This document shows, piece after piece, positions 51,522 through 59,289 of a DNA stretch of 64,000 bases. The first letter of the stretch is position 1; every line of letters starts with the position of its first letter. The stretch is from positions 33,785 through 97,784 of the forward strand of contig NZ_JACIEU010000019.1 of assembly GCF_014197035.1 (NCBI RefSeq). The letters are read 5' to 3'. This DNA comes from Sphingobium scionense (GTDB taxonomy: Bacteria; Pseudomonadota; Alphaproteobacteria; Sphingomonadales; Sphingomonadaceae). A program made the translations under genes and the position numbers. Under the pieces are notes generated by a model. It worked only from the letters and a program-made list of their open reading frames with translations. It ran no database searches and was not told the DNA's origin.

Positions 51522-51595
51522 CAGAGCCATAATGGACCGTTGCGCCTGAATTCAGGCCGCCGGTCGTCCATGACTCGTGTTCAGGATTCCTATTC

Positions 51596-52858
51596 ATGTT
51601 CCGATCCATTGCAGCCTTATTGGCTGCCGTGTCCTGCGTCGCTGTGGCGCAGGCACAGGAGATGCCCGCTGCGGTAGCGGGGGCATCACCCTATACGCTT
51701 GATGAGGCGGTTGCCGCAGCTGGTGGCAGCGCCCCGGCGGCCGAAGCCGCGCAGGCCAATGTCGAAGCGGCTCGCGCCGCACGTACCGTCGCTGGCCTTC
51801 GTCCCAATCCCACCGTGCAGACGCAGGTGGAAAATATCGCGGGAAGCGGACCCTATCGCGGCGTTGGTAGCGCCGAGTCGACGGTCAGCATGGCTGTTCC
51901 CATAGAACTGGGTGGCAAGCGGTCCGCACGCATCGCGGTCGCTAATGCCCAGACCGACAAGGCGCTGCTAGTCTCGGCGATCACGCAGGCAGACATCAGG
52001 CTGCAGGTCACGCAGCTGTATATCGAAGCGGCTGCTGCCGAACGGCGTGTCCAGACGGCACGCGATCAATCGCGCATCGCTGGCGACGCAGCGAATGCCG
52101 CGAGCGTACGGGTAAAGGCCGGCCGTGCTTCTCCGATTGAGGAGCAGCGCGCCAATGTCGCGAAGATCAACGCCGACGCCGAACTGGTTCGGACCATTCG
52201 GCTGGCACAGGCCAGCCGCGCCAATCTTGAGCGTCGGATTGGGCAACCGATGAGCGGACCGCTCGATACGGCTTGGTTGGAGCGCTTGCCACGTGGCTAT
52301 GGTCCCGAAGTCCCACCGAGCGCGGTAGGTACGCTGGCCCTGGCTGCCGCAGACGCGGACCTTGCCGTAGCTGATGCCAATGTCCGACTCGCCAATTCTC
52401 AACGAGTCCCCAATCTCGAAGCTGGCCCCGGTTTACGCAGGCTGTCAGCCACCAACGACACGGCCCTGATCTTCACGGTCACGATGCCTATCCCGATTTT
52501 CAATTCGGGTAAGGCGGCTGTCGCGCAGGCTCGCGCGCAGCGCAATCAGGTGGAAGCCCAGAAGCGTATGACGGCACTCGATGTCGAGCAGGCAATCACC
52601 GACGCGCAGACATCGGCATCGAATGCCGCAGTCACTGCACAGACGGCTACTGGTCCTGCCCTTGAGGCGGCCCAGGAAGCGGCCCATATTGCTCGCATCG
52701 GCTATCGCGAAGGCAAGTTCGGCCAGCTCGACCTGCTCGATGCAGAACGCACGCTTGCTCAGACGCGTCTCGCCGCCATCGACGCACTTGCCTCTTATCA
52801 AAATGCCCGCGCGCAACTGGAGCGCCTGACAGCGCCCGCGCCGGAACAGGGGAACTGA
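51596..52858 (+). CDS. czcC: CzcC-like TolC-family outer-membrane channel
   Basis: This 420-residue protein has a signal peptide (ending AQAQEMPA) and the two tandem OEP repeats of TolC-type channels. The helices include AAQANVEAARAARTVAGLRPNP and AVAQARAQRNQVEAQKRMTA, the first cited here as VEAARAARTVAGLRPNP. It forms the exit duct of an RND heavy-metal pump. It lies three bases before the adaptor gene, so the czcCBA order is kept. Confidence 0.88.
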   Translation: MFRSIAALLAAVSCVAVAQAQEMPAAVAGASPYTLDEAVAAAGGSAPAAEAAQANVEAARAARTVAGLRPNPTVQTQVENIAGSGPYRGVGSAESTVSMAVPIELGGKRSARIAVANAQTDKALLVSAITQADIRLQVTQLYIEAAAAERRVQTARDQSRIAGDAANAASVRVKAGRASPIEEQRANVAKINADAELVRTIRLAQASRANLERRIGQPMSGPLDTAWLERLPRGYGPEVPPSAVGTLALAAADADLAVADANVRLANSQRVPNLEAGPGLRRLSATNDTALIFTVTMPIPIFNSGKAAVAQARAQRNQVEAQKRMTALDVEQAITDAQTSASNAAVTAQTATGPALEAAQEAAHIARIGYREGKFGQLDLLDAERTLAQTRLAAIDALASYQNARAQLERLTAPAPEQGN

Positions 52859-52861
52859 TCC

Positions 52862-54019
52862 ATGACATCTAAGAAGATCATCTACGCCGCCTTGCCCCTG
52901 TCCCTGATGCTGGCGCTCGCCGCTTGCGGAAGCGGTGCCGAGGAGAATCCGTCCAACGACGCGGCACCCGCTGCTGAAGCAAAGGCAGGGGAGAAAGCCG
53001 AAGAGGGCAAGATCACGCTCTCGGCCGATCAGATCGCATCGGCTGGCATTCAGACGGCGCGCCCGATGATGGGCGGCTCGGGCACGATCGAGCTCCCCGC
53101 TACCATCGATGGCGACCCTCAGGGCACGCAGGTGGTATCGGCCGCGATCGGTGGCCGCGTGGTTTCGCTGACCCGTAACCTTGGGCAGTCGATCGGTCGC
53201 GGCCAGACGCTTGCCGTGATCGAGAGCCGCGAGGCCGCCTCGCTCAACGCCGAGACCGAAGCTGCTCGCGCACGGCTGTCTCTGGCGAACAGCAATCTCG
53301 CCCGCGAACAGCGTCTGTTTTCGCAGCGCGTCTCGCCTGAGCAGGATCTCATCGCTGCCCGCACTGCGGCGACCGAAGCCCGCATCGCCCTTCGTCTGGC
53401 GCAGCAGCAGGTTTCTGCTGCGGGCACGGGTGGCGGCGGCCTCAATCGCATCGGCATCGTGGCGCCTATGTCGGGTCAGGTTATCGGCCGCAGCGTGGTG
53501 CTGGGGCAGACGGTCGCGGCGGATGCTGAATTGTTCCGCGTCGCCAACCTTTCGAGCGTGTCGCTTTCGCTCAACCTGCAGCCGCAGGATGCGGGCCGGG
53601 TGCGTCCGGGCGCAACGGTGAATATCAAGGCAGCTGGTCGACAGGCGACCGCGAAGGTGACGTTCGTGTCGCCGGCGCTCGATGCCAATACGCGACTGGT
53701 TCCCGTCATCGCGACTCTCGACAATCGTGATGGCCTCTGGCGCGTCGGCGAGCCGGTTACGGCATCGGTCGCGCTCACCGGCAGCGGCGGCGATGGCGCG
53801 ATCCGTGTGCCGCTGACTGCAGTGCAGACAGAGGAGGGCAGGTCGGTCGTCTTTGTGCGGACCAAGACCGGGTTCCAGGCAACCGCCGTCCAATTGGGCG
53901 ACAGTGCCGGCGACAGCGTGATCATCAAGTCGGGCCTGAAGGGCACCGAGGAGATCGCCACCGTCAATAGCTTCACGCTCAAGGCCGAACTCGGCAAGAG
54001 CGAAGCCGCGGAGGACTGA
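52862..54019 (+). CDS. czcB: CzcB-like RND periplasmic adaptor lipoprotein
   Basis: This 385-residue membrane-fusion protein has a lipobox LAAC (MLALAACGSG), a barrel-sandwich lipoyl domain (GGRVVSLTRNLGQSIGRGQ), a coiled-coil hairpin and beta-barrel domains. It joins the inner-membrane pump to the outer channel. It lacks the His-rich metal-binding N-terminus seen in Cupriavidus CzcB. It sits four bases before czcA. Confidence 0.88.
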   Translation: MTSKKIIYAALPLSLMLALAACGSGAEENPSNDAAPAAEAKAGEKAEEGKITLSADQIASAGIQTARPMMGGSGTIELPATIDGDPQGTQVVSAAIGGRVVSLTRNLGQSIGRGQTLAVIESREAASLNAETEAARARLSLANSNLAREQRLFSQRVSPEQDLIAARTAATEARIALRLAQQQVSAAGTGGGGLNRIGIVAPMSGQVIGRSVVLGQTVAADAELFRVANLSSVSLSLNLQPQDAGRVRPGATVNIKAAGRQATAKVTFVSPALDANTRLVPVIATLDNRDGLWRVGEPVTASVALTGSGGDGAIRVPLTAVQTEEGRSVVFVRTKTGFQATAVQLGDSAGDSVIIKSGLKGTEEIATVNSFTLKAELGKSEAAED

Positions 54020-54023
54020 GCCG

Positions 54024-57000
54024 ATGATCGCCCCAATCGTAACATGGGCGGTTCACAAGCGCTGGCTCGTCCTGCTGCTGACCGCCATTGCCGCCGTGAT
54101 CGGCGCCGCCGCCCTGTCTCGCCTGCCTATCGACGCAGTGCCGGACATCACCAACAATCAGGTGCAGATCAACGTCCGTGCGCCCGCGCTTTCGCCCGAA
54201 CTGGTCGAAAAGCAGGTGGCGTTCCCGATCGAGACTGCGCTCGCCGGCATTCCGGGCCTCGAATATAGCCGTTCGCTTAGCCGCAATGGTTTCGCGCAGG
54301 TGACGGCGGTCTTCTCCGATCAGACGGATATCTTTTTCGCCCGCCAGCAGGTCGGCGAGCGCCTGACAGGCGTGTCCGAGAACTTGCCCGATGGCGTAAC
54401 GCCCGAAATGGGCCCGATCGCCACCGGTCTGGGCGAGGTCTATATGTGGACCGTCCGTCTGGAGCATCGCAAGGACGACAAGCACCAGCCGGGTGAACCC
54501 GGCATGCAGCCCGATGGCAGCTACATCACGCCGGAAGGCGAACGGCTGACGAACGACACCGACAAGGCGACCTACCTGCGTACCGCGCAGGACTGGATCG
54601 TTTCGCCGCTGCTGAAGAACACGCAGGGCTTGGCCGGCGTCGATTCGATTGGCGGCTATGCCAAGCAGTTCCTCGTCGTGCCCGACGTCCAGCGCCTGGC
54701 TTCGATGGGGATCACGCTGACGCAGCTCAGCACAGCCCTCGAACGCAACAACACCAGCGTCGGTGGCGGCTTCGTCAATCGCAATGGCGAAGGTCTGGCA
54801 GTCCGTGCGGACGCTCTTGTCCGTAACGCCGACGAACTTTCCAAGATCGTGGTGGCCACCCGGGAAGGTGTACCCATCACCCTTGGTCAGGTTGCATCTG
54901 TTCGTACCGGTCAGGCGATTCGCATGGGGTCGGCGTCCGAAAACGGAACTGAGGTCGTCGTCGGCACCGCCATCATGCGGATCGGCGAGAATAGCCGCAC
55001 CGTCGCGACCGCAGTCGCCAACCGGCTGGAGGAGATCAACGCCTCACTGCCGCCAGACGTAATCGTCCAGCCTGTGCTGAACCGTACGGCGCTGGTGAAC
55101 TCGACCATCAAGACGGTCGCCAAGAATCTGGGCGAAGGCGCGGTCCTTGTCATCGTGGTGCTGTTTCTGCTGCTCGGCAACTTCCGTGCCGCGCTGATCG
55201 CCGCCGTCATCATCCCGGTGACCATGATGCTGACCGGCTTTGGCATGTTGCGTGCCGGGGTGTCAGCGAACCTCATGAGCCTTGGCGCGCTCGACTTTGG
55301 CCTCATTGTCGATGGCGCCGTCATCATCGTCGAAAATGCCCTGCGACGCATGGCTGAGCATCAGCATCACGAAGGGCGTCTGCTCACCGTGAAGGAACGG
55401 CTGGATACGGTCGCTTCTGCTGCCCGGGAGATGATCAAGCCGTCGGTCTATGGCCAGGCGATCATCATCCTCGTTTATGTGCCGCTCCTCACCCTGACCG
55501 GTGTCGAGGGCAAGACCTTCGTGCCGATGGCGCTTACCGTAATCATCGCGCTGGTTTGCGCCTTCATCCTCTCCCTGACCTTTGTTCCCGCCGCGATCGC
55601 CCTGTGGCTGTCCAAGCGGATCGAAGAGAAGGAAGGACGGATCATGAGCTGGCTCAAGGCCCGCTACGAACCCGGTCTCGACCGGGCGATGAAGCGGCCT
55701 GTAGTCACTGTCGGCGCTGGTGTCGGCGGCTTCGTTCTCGCGATCCTGGCCTTCATGTCTCTGGGCCAGGTTTTCCTGCCGCAGCTTGATGAGGGCGACC
55801 TTCTGATTCAGGCTCTGCGTATTCCGGCGACGTCGGTGCAGCAGAGCCAGGCGATGCAGGTGCCGATCGAACAGATGATGTCGAAGCAGCCGGAGGTGAA
55901 GTTCGTCTTCTCCAAGACCGGTACGGCCGAACTGGCATCCGACCCGATGCCGCCCAACGCCACTGATATGTTCGTAATCCTCAAGGACCGGAAGGAATGG
56001 CCGGACCCCAGCCTGAAGAAGGAGGAACTCATCTCTCGGATCGAGGGGGAACTCGCCAAATTCCCGGGCAACGCCTACGAGATCACCCAGCCGATCCAGA
56101 TGCGCTTCAACGAGCTCATCGCCGGCGTGCGTGGTGATATCGCGGTCAAGGTCTTCGGGGACGACTTCAACTCGATGAACGCGACGGCTGAGAAGATCGC
56201 TAGCGTCCTGCGTCGTACGCAGGGGGCCGCCGACGTGAAGGTCGAGCAAACCACGGGCCTTCCGATGCTCGACATTCGGGTGAATCGCGACGCCATGGCC
56301 CGCCTCGGCGTCACCGCTCAGGACGTGCAGGACATCGTGAACGCAACGCTGGGTGGCCAGCAGTCGGGCATGATTTTCGAAGGCGACCGCCGCTTCCCGG
56401 TGGTAATCCGACTTTCCGAAGATCAGCGTGGTGACATCTCGCTGCTCAGTCAGGTTCAGGTGCCGACCCCGAGCGGCCAGTTTGTTCCGCTGGCCAGCGT
56501 TGCGGATATCCGCGTCGTCGACGGTCCAAATCAGATCAGCCGTGAAAACGGCAAGCGTCGTGTAGTAGTCCAGGCGAACGTGCGTGGCCGTGACGTCGGC
56601 GGCGTGGTCGCGGATGCGCAGGCTGCCATTGGTAAGGAAGTGCGTCTTCCGCCGGGCAGCTATCTCGAATGGGGTGGCCAGTTCGAAAATCTGGCTTCGG
56701 CTCAGGAACGCCTACAGCTGGTGATCCCGGCCTGCTTTGTTTTGATCCTGCTGCTCCTCTATGGCGCGTTGGGGTCAGTCCGAGATGCCGCCATCGTGTT
56801 CACCGGCGTTCCTCTCGCCCTCGTGGGCGGCGTGCTGGCCCTCTTCCTTCGGGGTATGGACTTCTCCATCTCCGCAGCGGTCGGGTTCATCGCGCTGTCC
56901 GGCATCGCGGTCCTGAACGGTCTCGTCATGGTGTCCTCCATTCAGGATCTCATGCGAACCGGCATGGACCGGGCCGAAGCCGCTCGGGTGGGCGCGCTTC

Positions 57001-57251
57001 AGCGTCTGAGGCCAGTGGTCATGACGGCGTTGGTCGCAAGCCTCGGCTTCGTGCCCATGGCCTTGGGCAGCGGCGCTGGCGCCGAAGTCCAGAAGCCGCT
57101 GGCGACGGTCGTAATCGGCGGCCTGATCTCTGCGACGCTCCTGACCCTGTTCGTCCTGCCGACGCTCTACGCGCGATACGGCCGCACGACGATGGTCGAG
57201 GAGGATGATCCAGAGATCGAGGTCTCCCCGTCTGTTCAACCGCAGCACTGA
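54024..57251 (+). CDS. czcA: CzcA-like heavy-metal RND efflux pump
   Basis: This 1075-residue, twelve-helix inner-membrane proton antiporter has two large periplasmic loops. The membrane signature DFGLIVDGAVIIVEN starts at Asp424 and matches the HME-1 (Zn/Co/Cd) group, rather than the Cu/Ag CusA type. It moves divalent metal from periplasm or cytoplasm to the outside with CzcB and CzcC. Cysteines are rare, as expected. A strong hairpin follows the stop. Confidence 0.93.
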   Translation: MIAPIVTWAVHKRWLVLLLTAIAAVIGAAALSRLPIDAVPDITNNQVQINVRAPALSPELVEKQVAFPIETALAGIPGLEYSRSLSRNGFAQVTAVFSDQTDIFFARQQVGERLTGVSENLPDGVTPEMGPIATGLGEVYMWTVRLEHRKDDKHQPGEPGMQPDGSYITPEGERLTNDTDKATYLRTAQDWIVSPLLKNTQGLAGVDSIGGYAKQFLVVPDVQRLASMGITLTQLSTALERNNTSVGGGFVNRNGEGLAVRADALVRNADELSKIVVATREGVPITLGQVASVRTGQAIRMGSASENGTEVVVGTAIMRIGENSRTVATAVANRLEEINASLPPDVIVQPVLNRTALVNSTIKTVAKNLGEGAVLVIVVLFLLLGNFRAALIAAVIIPVTMMLTGFGMLRAGVSANLMSLGALDFGLIVDGAVIIVENALRRMAEHQHHEGRLLTVKERLDTVASAAREMIKPSVYGQAIIILVYVPLLTLTGVEGKTFVPMALTVIIALVCAFILSLTFVPAAIALWLSKRIEEKEGRIMSWLKARYEPGLDRAMKRPVVTVGAGVGGFVLAILAFMSLGQVFLPQLDEGDLLIQALRIPATSVQQSQAMQVPIEQMMSKQPEVKFVFSKTGTAELASDPMPPNATDMFVILKDRKEWPDPSLKKEELISRIEGELAKFPGNAYEITQPIQMRFNELIAGVRGDIAVKVFGDDFNSMNATAEKIASVLRRTQGAADVKVEQTTGLPMLDIRVNRDAMARLGVTAQDVQDIVNATLGGQQSGMIFEGDRRFPVVIRLSEDQRGDISLLSQVQVPTPSGQFVPLASVADIRVVDGPNQISRENGKRRVVVQANVRGRDVGGVVADAQAAIGKEVRLPPGSYLEWGGQFENLASAQERLQLVIPACFVLILLLLYGALGSVRDAAIVFTGVPLALVGGVLALFLRGMDFSISAAVGFIALSGIAVLNGLVMVSSIQDLMRTGMDRAEAARVGALQRLRPVVMTALVASLGFVPMALGSGAGAEVQKPLATVVIGGLISATLLTLFVLPTLYARYGRTTMVEEDDPEIEVSPSVQPQH

Positions 57252-57257
57252 TGTGAC

Positions 57258-57280
57258 GGGAGGGCAGCAACTGCCCTCCC
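57258..57280 (+). terminator. Strong hairpin after czcA
   Basis: GGGAGGGCAG (57258-57267) and CTGCCCTCCC (57271-57280) form a perfect ten-base stem with a three-base loop, six bases past the czcA stop. The following GCCTCTTCCT is only moderately T-rich, so it may terminate partially or protect the 3' end of czcCBA. Confidence 0.65.
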
Positions 57281-57313
57281 GCCTCTTCCTGATCGAAGGA
57301 AAGGATCAGACCG

Positions 57314-57808
57314 ATGAGAGAGGAAACCATATTCAGTCCTCAGATCTCGCGTTTGCGGGCGTGGACACTGTTGGCCGACCTCAATCGCTATGAGGCGTGG
57401 CATCCGCACTATTGTTTTGGTGCGGGGGTCGTCGAGCTTGGGAACAAGATCGACATGACCTGGACCTTGATGGGCAAGCGAGCATCGCTCGAAGCCATAA
57501 TCGTGGCCAATGAGAAGCCCGACACTATCCGCTGGAAAGCGGCGACGTTTCTGCTTTTCAGCATCGAAGAGGGATATGAAATTTTCGAGGACGAGACTGG
57601 CCTGCACGTCCGGCACAGTTTCGAGTGCAAGGGCATCCTTGGATTATTGGCACGCCCTTTAGCCGGGGGCCTTCGCCGTCAGATGAAGATCCAGGACGCA
57701 AGGTTCATGGCAGCAACGAAGCGAACGGTCCGCTCGGTTGCCCCAGCCAATCGTCACAAGCGTCGTGCTCTCAACGTGACCAAGGGTAAGGAGAGGCGCG
57801 ATGGATAG
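57314..57808 (+). CDS. SRPBCC-fold (START-like) protein
   Basis: This 164-residue protein has the SRPBCC ligand-binding pattern: a helix with RLRAWTLLADLNRYEAWHPH, later strands SLEAIIVANEKPDTIRWKA, and a final helix with RQMKIQDARF. Such proteins bind hydrophobic ligands. Its role in metal resistance is unknown. It overlaps the next CDF gene by eight bases (ATGGATAG), so the two are coupled. Confidence 0.78.
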   Translation: MREETIFSPQISRLRAWTLLADLNRYEAWHPHYCFGAGVVELGNKIDMTWTLMGKRASLEAIIVANEKPDTIRWKAATFLLFSIEEGYEIFEDETGLHVRHSFECKGILGLLARPLAGGLRRQMKIQDARFMAATKRTVRSVAPANRHKRRALNVTKGKERRDG

Positions 57809-58424
57809 CGCAACGACTGGCGCCGATCAGGGAATGGAGCGCAAGACGCTTTGGATCGTGCTGATCCTCAATGTTCTCATATTTGCTGCCTTCTTCGTCG
57901 TGGGCTTCACCGGAGATTCCAGCGCGCTCATTGCCAATGGCGTCGACAATTTGTCGGACGCGCTCGTCTATGCGCTGAGCCTCGTAGCCCTGAGCCGAGG
58001 CGTCATGTGGAAGAGCCGGGCGGCGATGTTCTCCGGCTCTATGCTGTTGGTCTTCGCAGTCGGCATCCTTGTCGATGTCGGTCGTCGATATGTCTACGGC
58101 AGCGAGCCCATTGGCACGGCCATGATGGCGATGTCGGCCGTGGCAGCCGTCGTAAACTTTATCTGCCTAAGGCTGCTGCAACGGCTTGAGCAGCCAGACG
58201 TCAACATGCGCGCAGCTACAACCTTTAGCTTCAATGACTTCATTTCGAATGGCGGCATTTTAATCGCCGGCGTGCTGGTCTGGTGGCTCGGCACAAACTG
58301 GCCGGATCTTCTCGTTGGCGTCGCGACTGCGCTGATCGCCATCAAGGGCGGGATCGAGATCCTCAAGGACGCCCGTAGCGAAATTCGGGAAGCCAAGGGC
58401 CGCCCAGAAATCAAGGAGGCCTGA
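57801..58424 (+). CDS. Short CDF-type cation transporter with altered metal site
   Basis: This 207-residue protein has six membrane helices of the cation diffusion facilitator family but no C-terminal cytoplasmic domain. The TM2 metal motif is DNLSD (DxxxD), not HxxxD. The TM5 equivalent is NDFISN, which lacks the usual His. It may carry a different metal or serve as an accessory. It is coupled to the SRPBCC gene and lies two bases before the zinc-ribbon gene. Confidence 0.8.
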   Translation: MDSATTGADQGMERKTLWIVLILNVLIFAAFFVVGFTGDSSALIANGVDNLSDALVYALSLVALSRGVMWKSRAAMFSGSMLLVFAVGILVDVGRRYVYGSEPIGTAMMAMSAVAAVVNFICLRLLQRLEQPDVNMRAATTFSFNDFISNGGILIAGVLVWWLGTNWPDLLVGVATALIAIKGGIEILKDARSEIREAKGRPEIKEA

Positions 58425-58425
58425 C

Positions 58426-58728
58426 ATGACGAACCGTACCCCTTCGAACGGACTGCCCTGTCCGGTCTGCAAGGTCGACCTGCTCATGAGCGAACGACAG
58501 GGCATCGAGATCGACTATTGTCCCCAGTGTCGTGGCGTTTGGCTCGACCGCGGCGAACTCGACAAAATCATCGAACGCAGCATCAGCGAAACTCAGCCGG
58601 TCGAACGGCGTGAAGGCACGCTTGGTGTGTTCGGCTCAAAGCATGGAAGCGATCGTGGTGACGGCCATGGATCTCGGGGCGGCCATCACGGTCGTCGCGA
58701 GGGCTTCCTGCGTGAACTGTTCGACTGA
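58426..58728 (+). CDS. TFIIB-type zinc-ribbon protein
   Basis: This 100-residue protein has a zinc ribbon, CPVC (residues 12-15) and CPQC (about 32-35), in the form found in zf-TFIIB family proteins (YCPQCRGVWLDRGELDKI). A Gly/His-rich tail follows (about residues 72-90). The protein may bind surplus zinc or another metal. Such proteins are common but uncharacterised. It follows the CDF gene by two bases. Confidence 0.85.
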   Translation: MTNRTPSNGLPCPVCKVDLLMSERQGIEIDYCPQCRGVWLDRGELDKIIERSISETQPVERREGTLGVFGSKHGSDRGDGHGSRGGHHGRREGFLRELFD

Positions 58729-58838
58729 TGACCAGTTTGGCCGCCGCACCCACCCCTGTGTGTGAGAACGGCCCGCGTCATGGGCGGCTTCCATTGCCGC
58801 CCATGGCGACAGTTTATCCTCCGGATCCGGGAAACAAC

Positions 58839-59240
58839 ATGCGCCTGAAACAATATCGTTTGAGCCGTCTCTCCCTGACTGGAGGAGCCCTGATGCTCAG
58901 CCTGATGGGATGCCAGCAGAATAGCGGCGGTGATGAAAGTCGCCATGATCGTAATTCAACGCCAGCGTTAGTGGGCGAGCATCTCTATGTCTGCGAGGAT
59001 GGCACCCAGCTCGATGGGGATTTCCTGGTCGACGGACTGACGCTAGATCTCGCCATCCTACCGGATCAGAAGCCTATCCGGCTCACCGCACCCGACACGG
59101 GCCTGACCTATGTCGGCAACAAGCTGAACGTCAGCCTGACCGGCGTAGACACGTTGAAGCTGGTACGCGCCGATCAGAAACCGCTGATCTGCAGGAGAAC
59201 TCGGACGATCAGCAAGCAGGGACGCCTGCATCCACCTTGA
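58839..59240 (+). CDS. Putative MliC-like lipoprotein
   Basis: This 133-residue protein has a lipobox near LMGC (SLTGGALMLSLMGCQQNSG). Its mature part, LYVCEDGTQLDGDFLVDGLT followed by later ICRR, has the paired Cys and strand pattern of MliC (membrane-bound lysozyme inhibitor) domains. That call is tentative. A lipoprotein with a Cys-bridged small beta fold could instead bind metal. I chose ATG 58839; ATG 58893 is a shorter option. Confidence 0.6.
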   Translation: MRLKQYRLSRLSLTGGALMLSLMGCQQNSGGDESRHDRNSTPALVGEHLYVCEDGTQLDGDFLVDGLTLDLAILPDQKPIRLTAPDTGLTYVGNKLNVSLTGVDTLKLVRADQKPLICRRTRTISKQGRLHPP

Positions 59241-59289
59241 TGGCAACTGTTTCTGCCGAAGATAGCGTGCCCCAACCAGGATAATGGTC

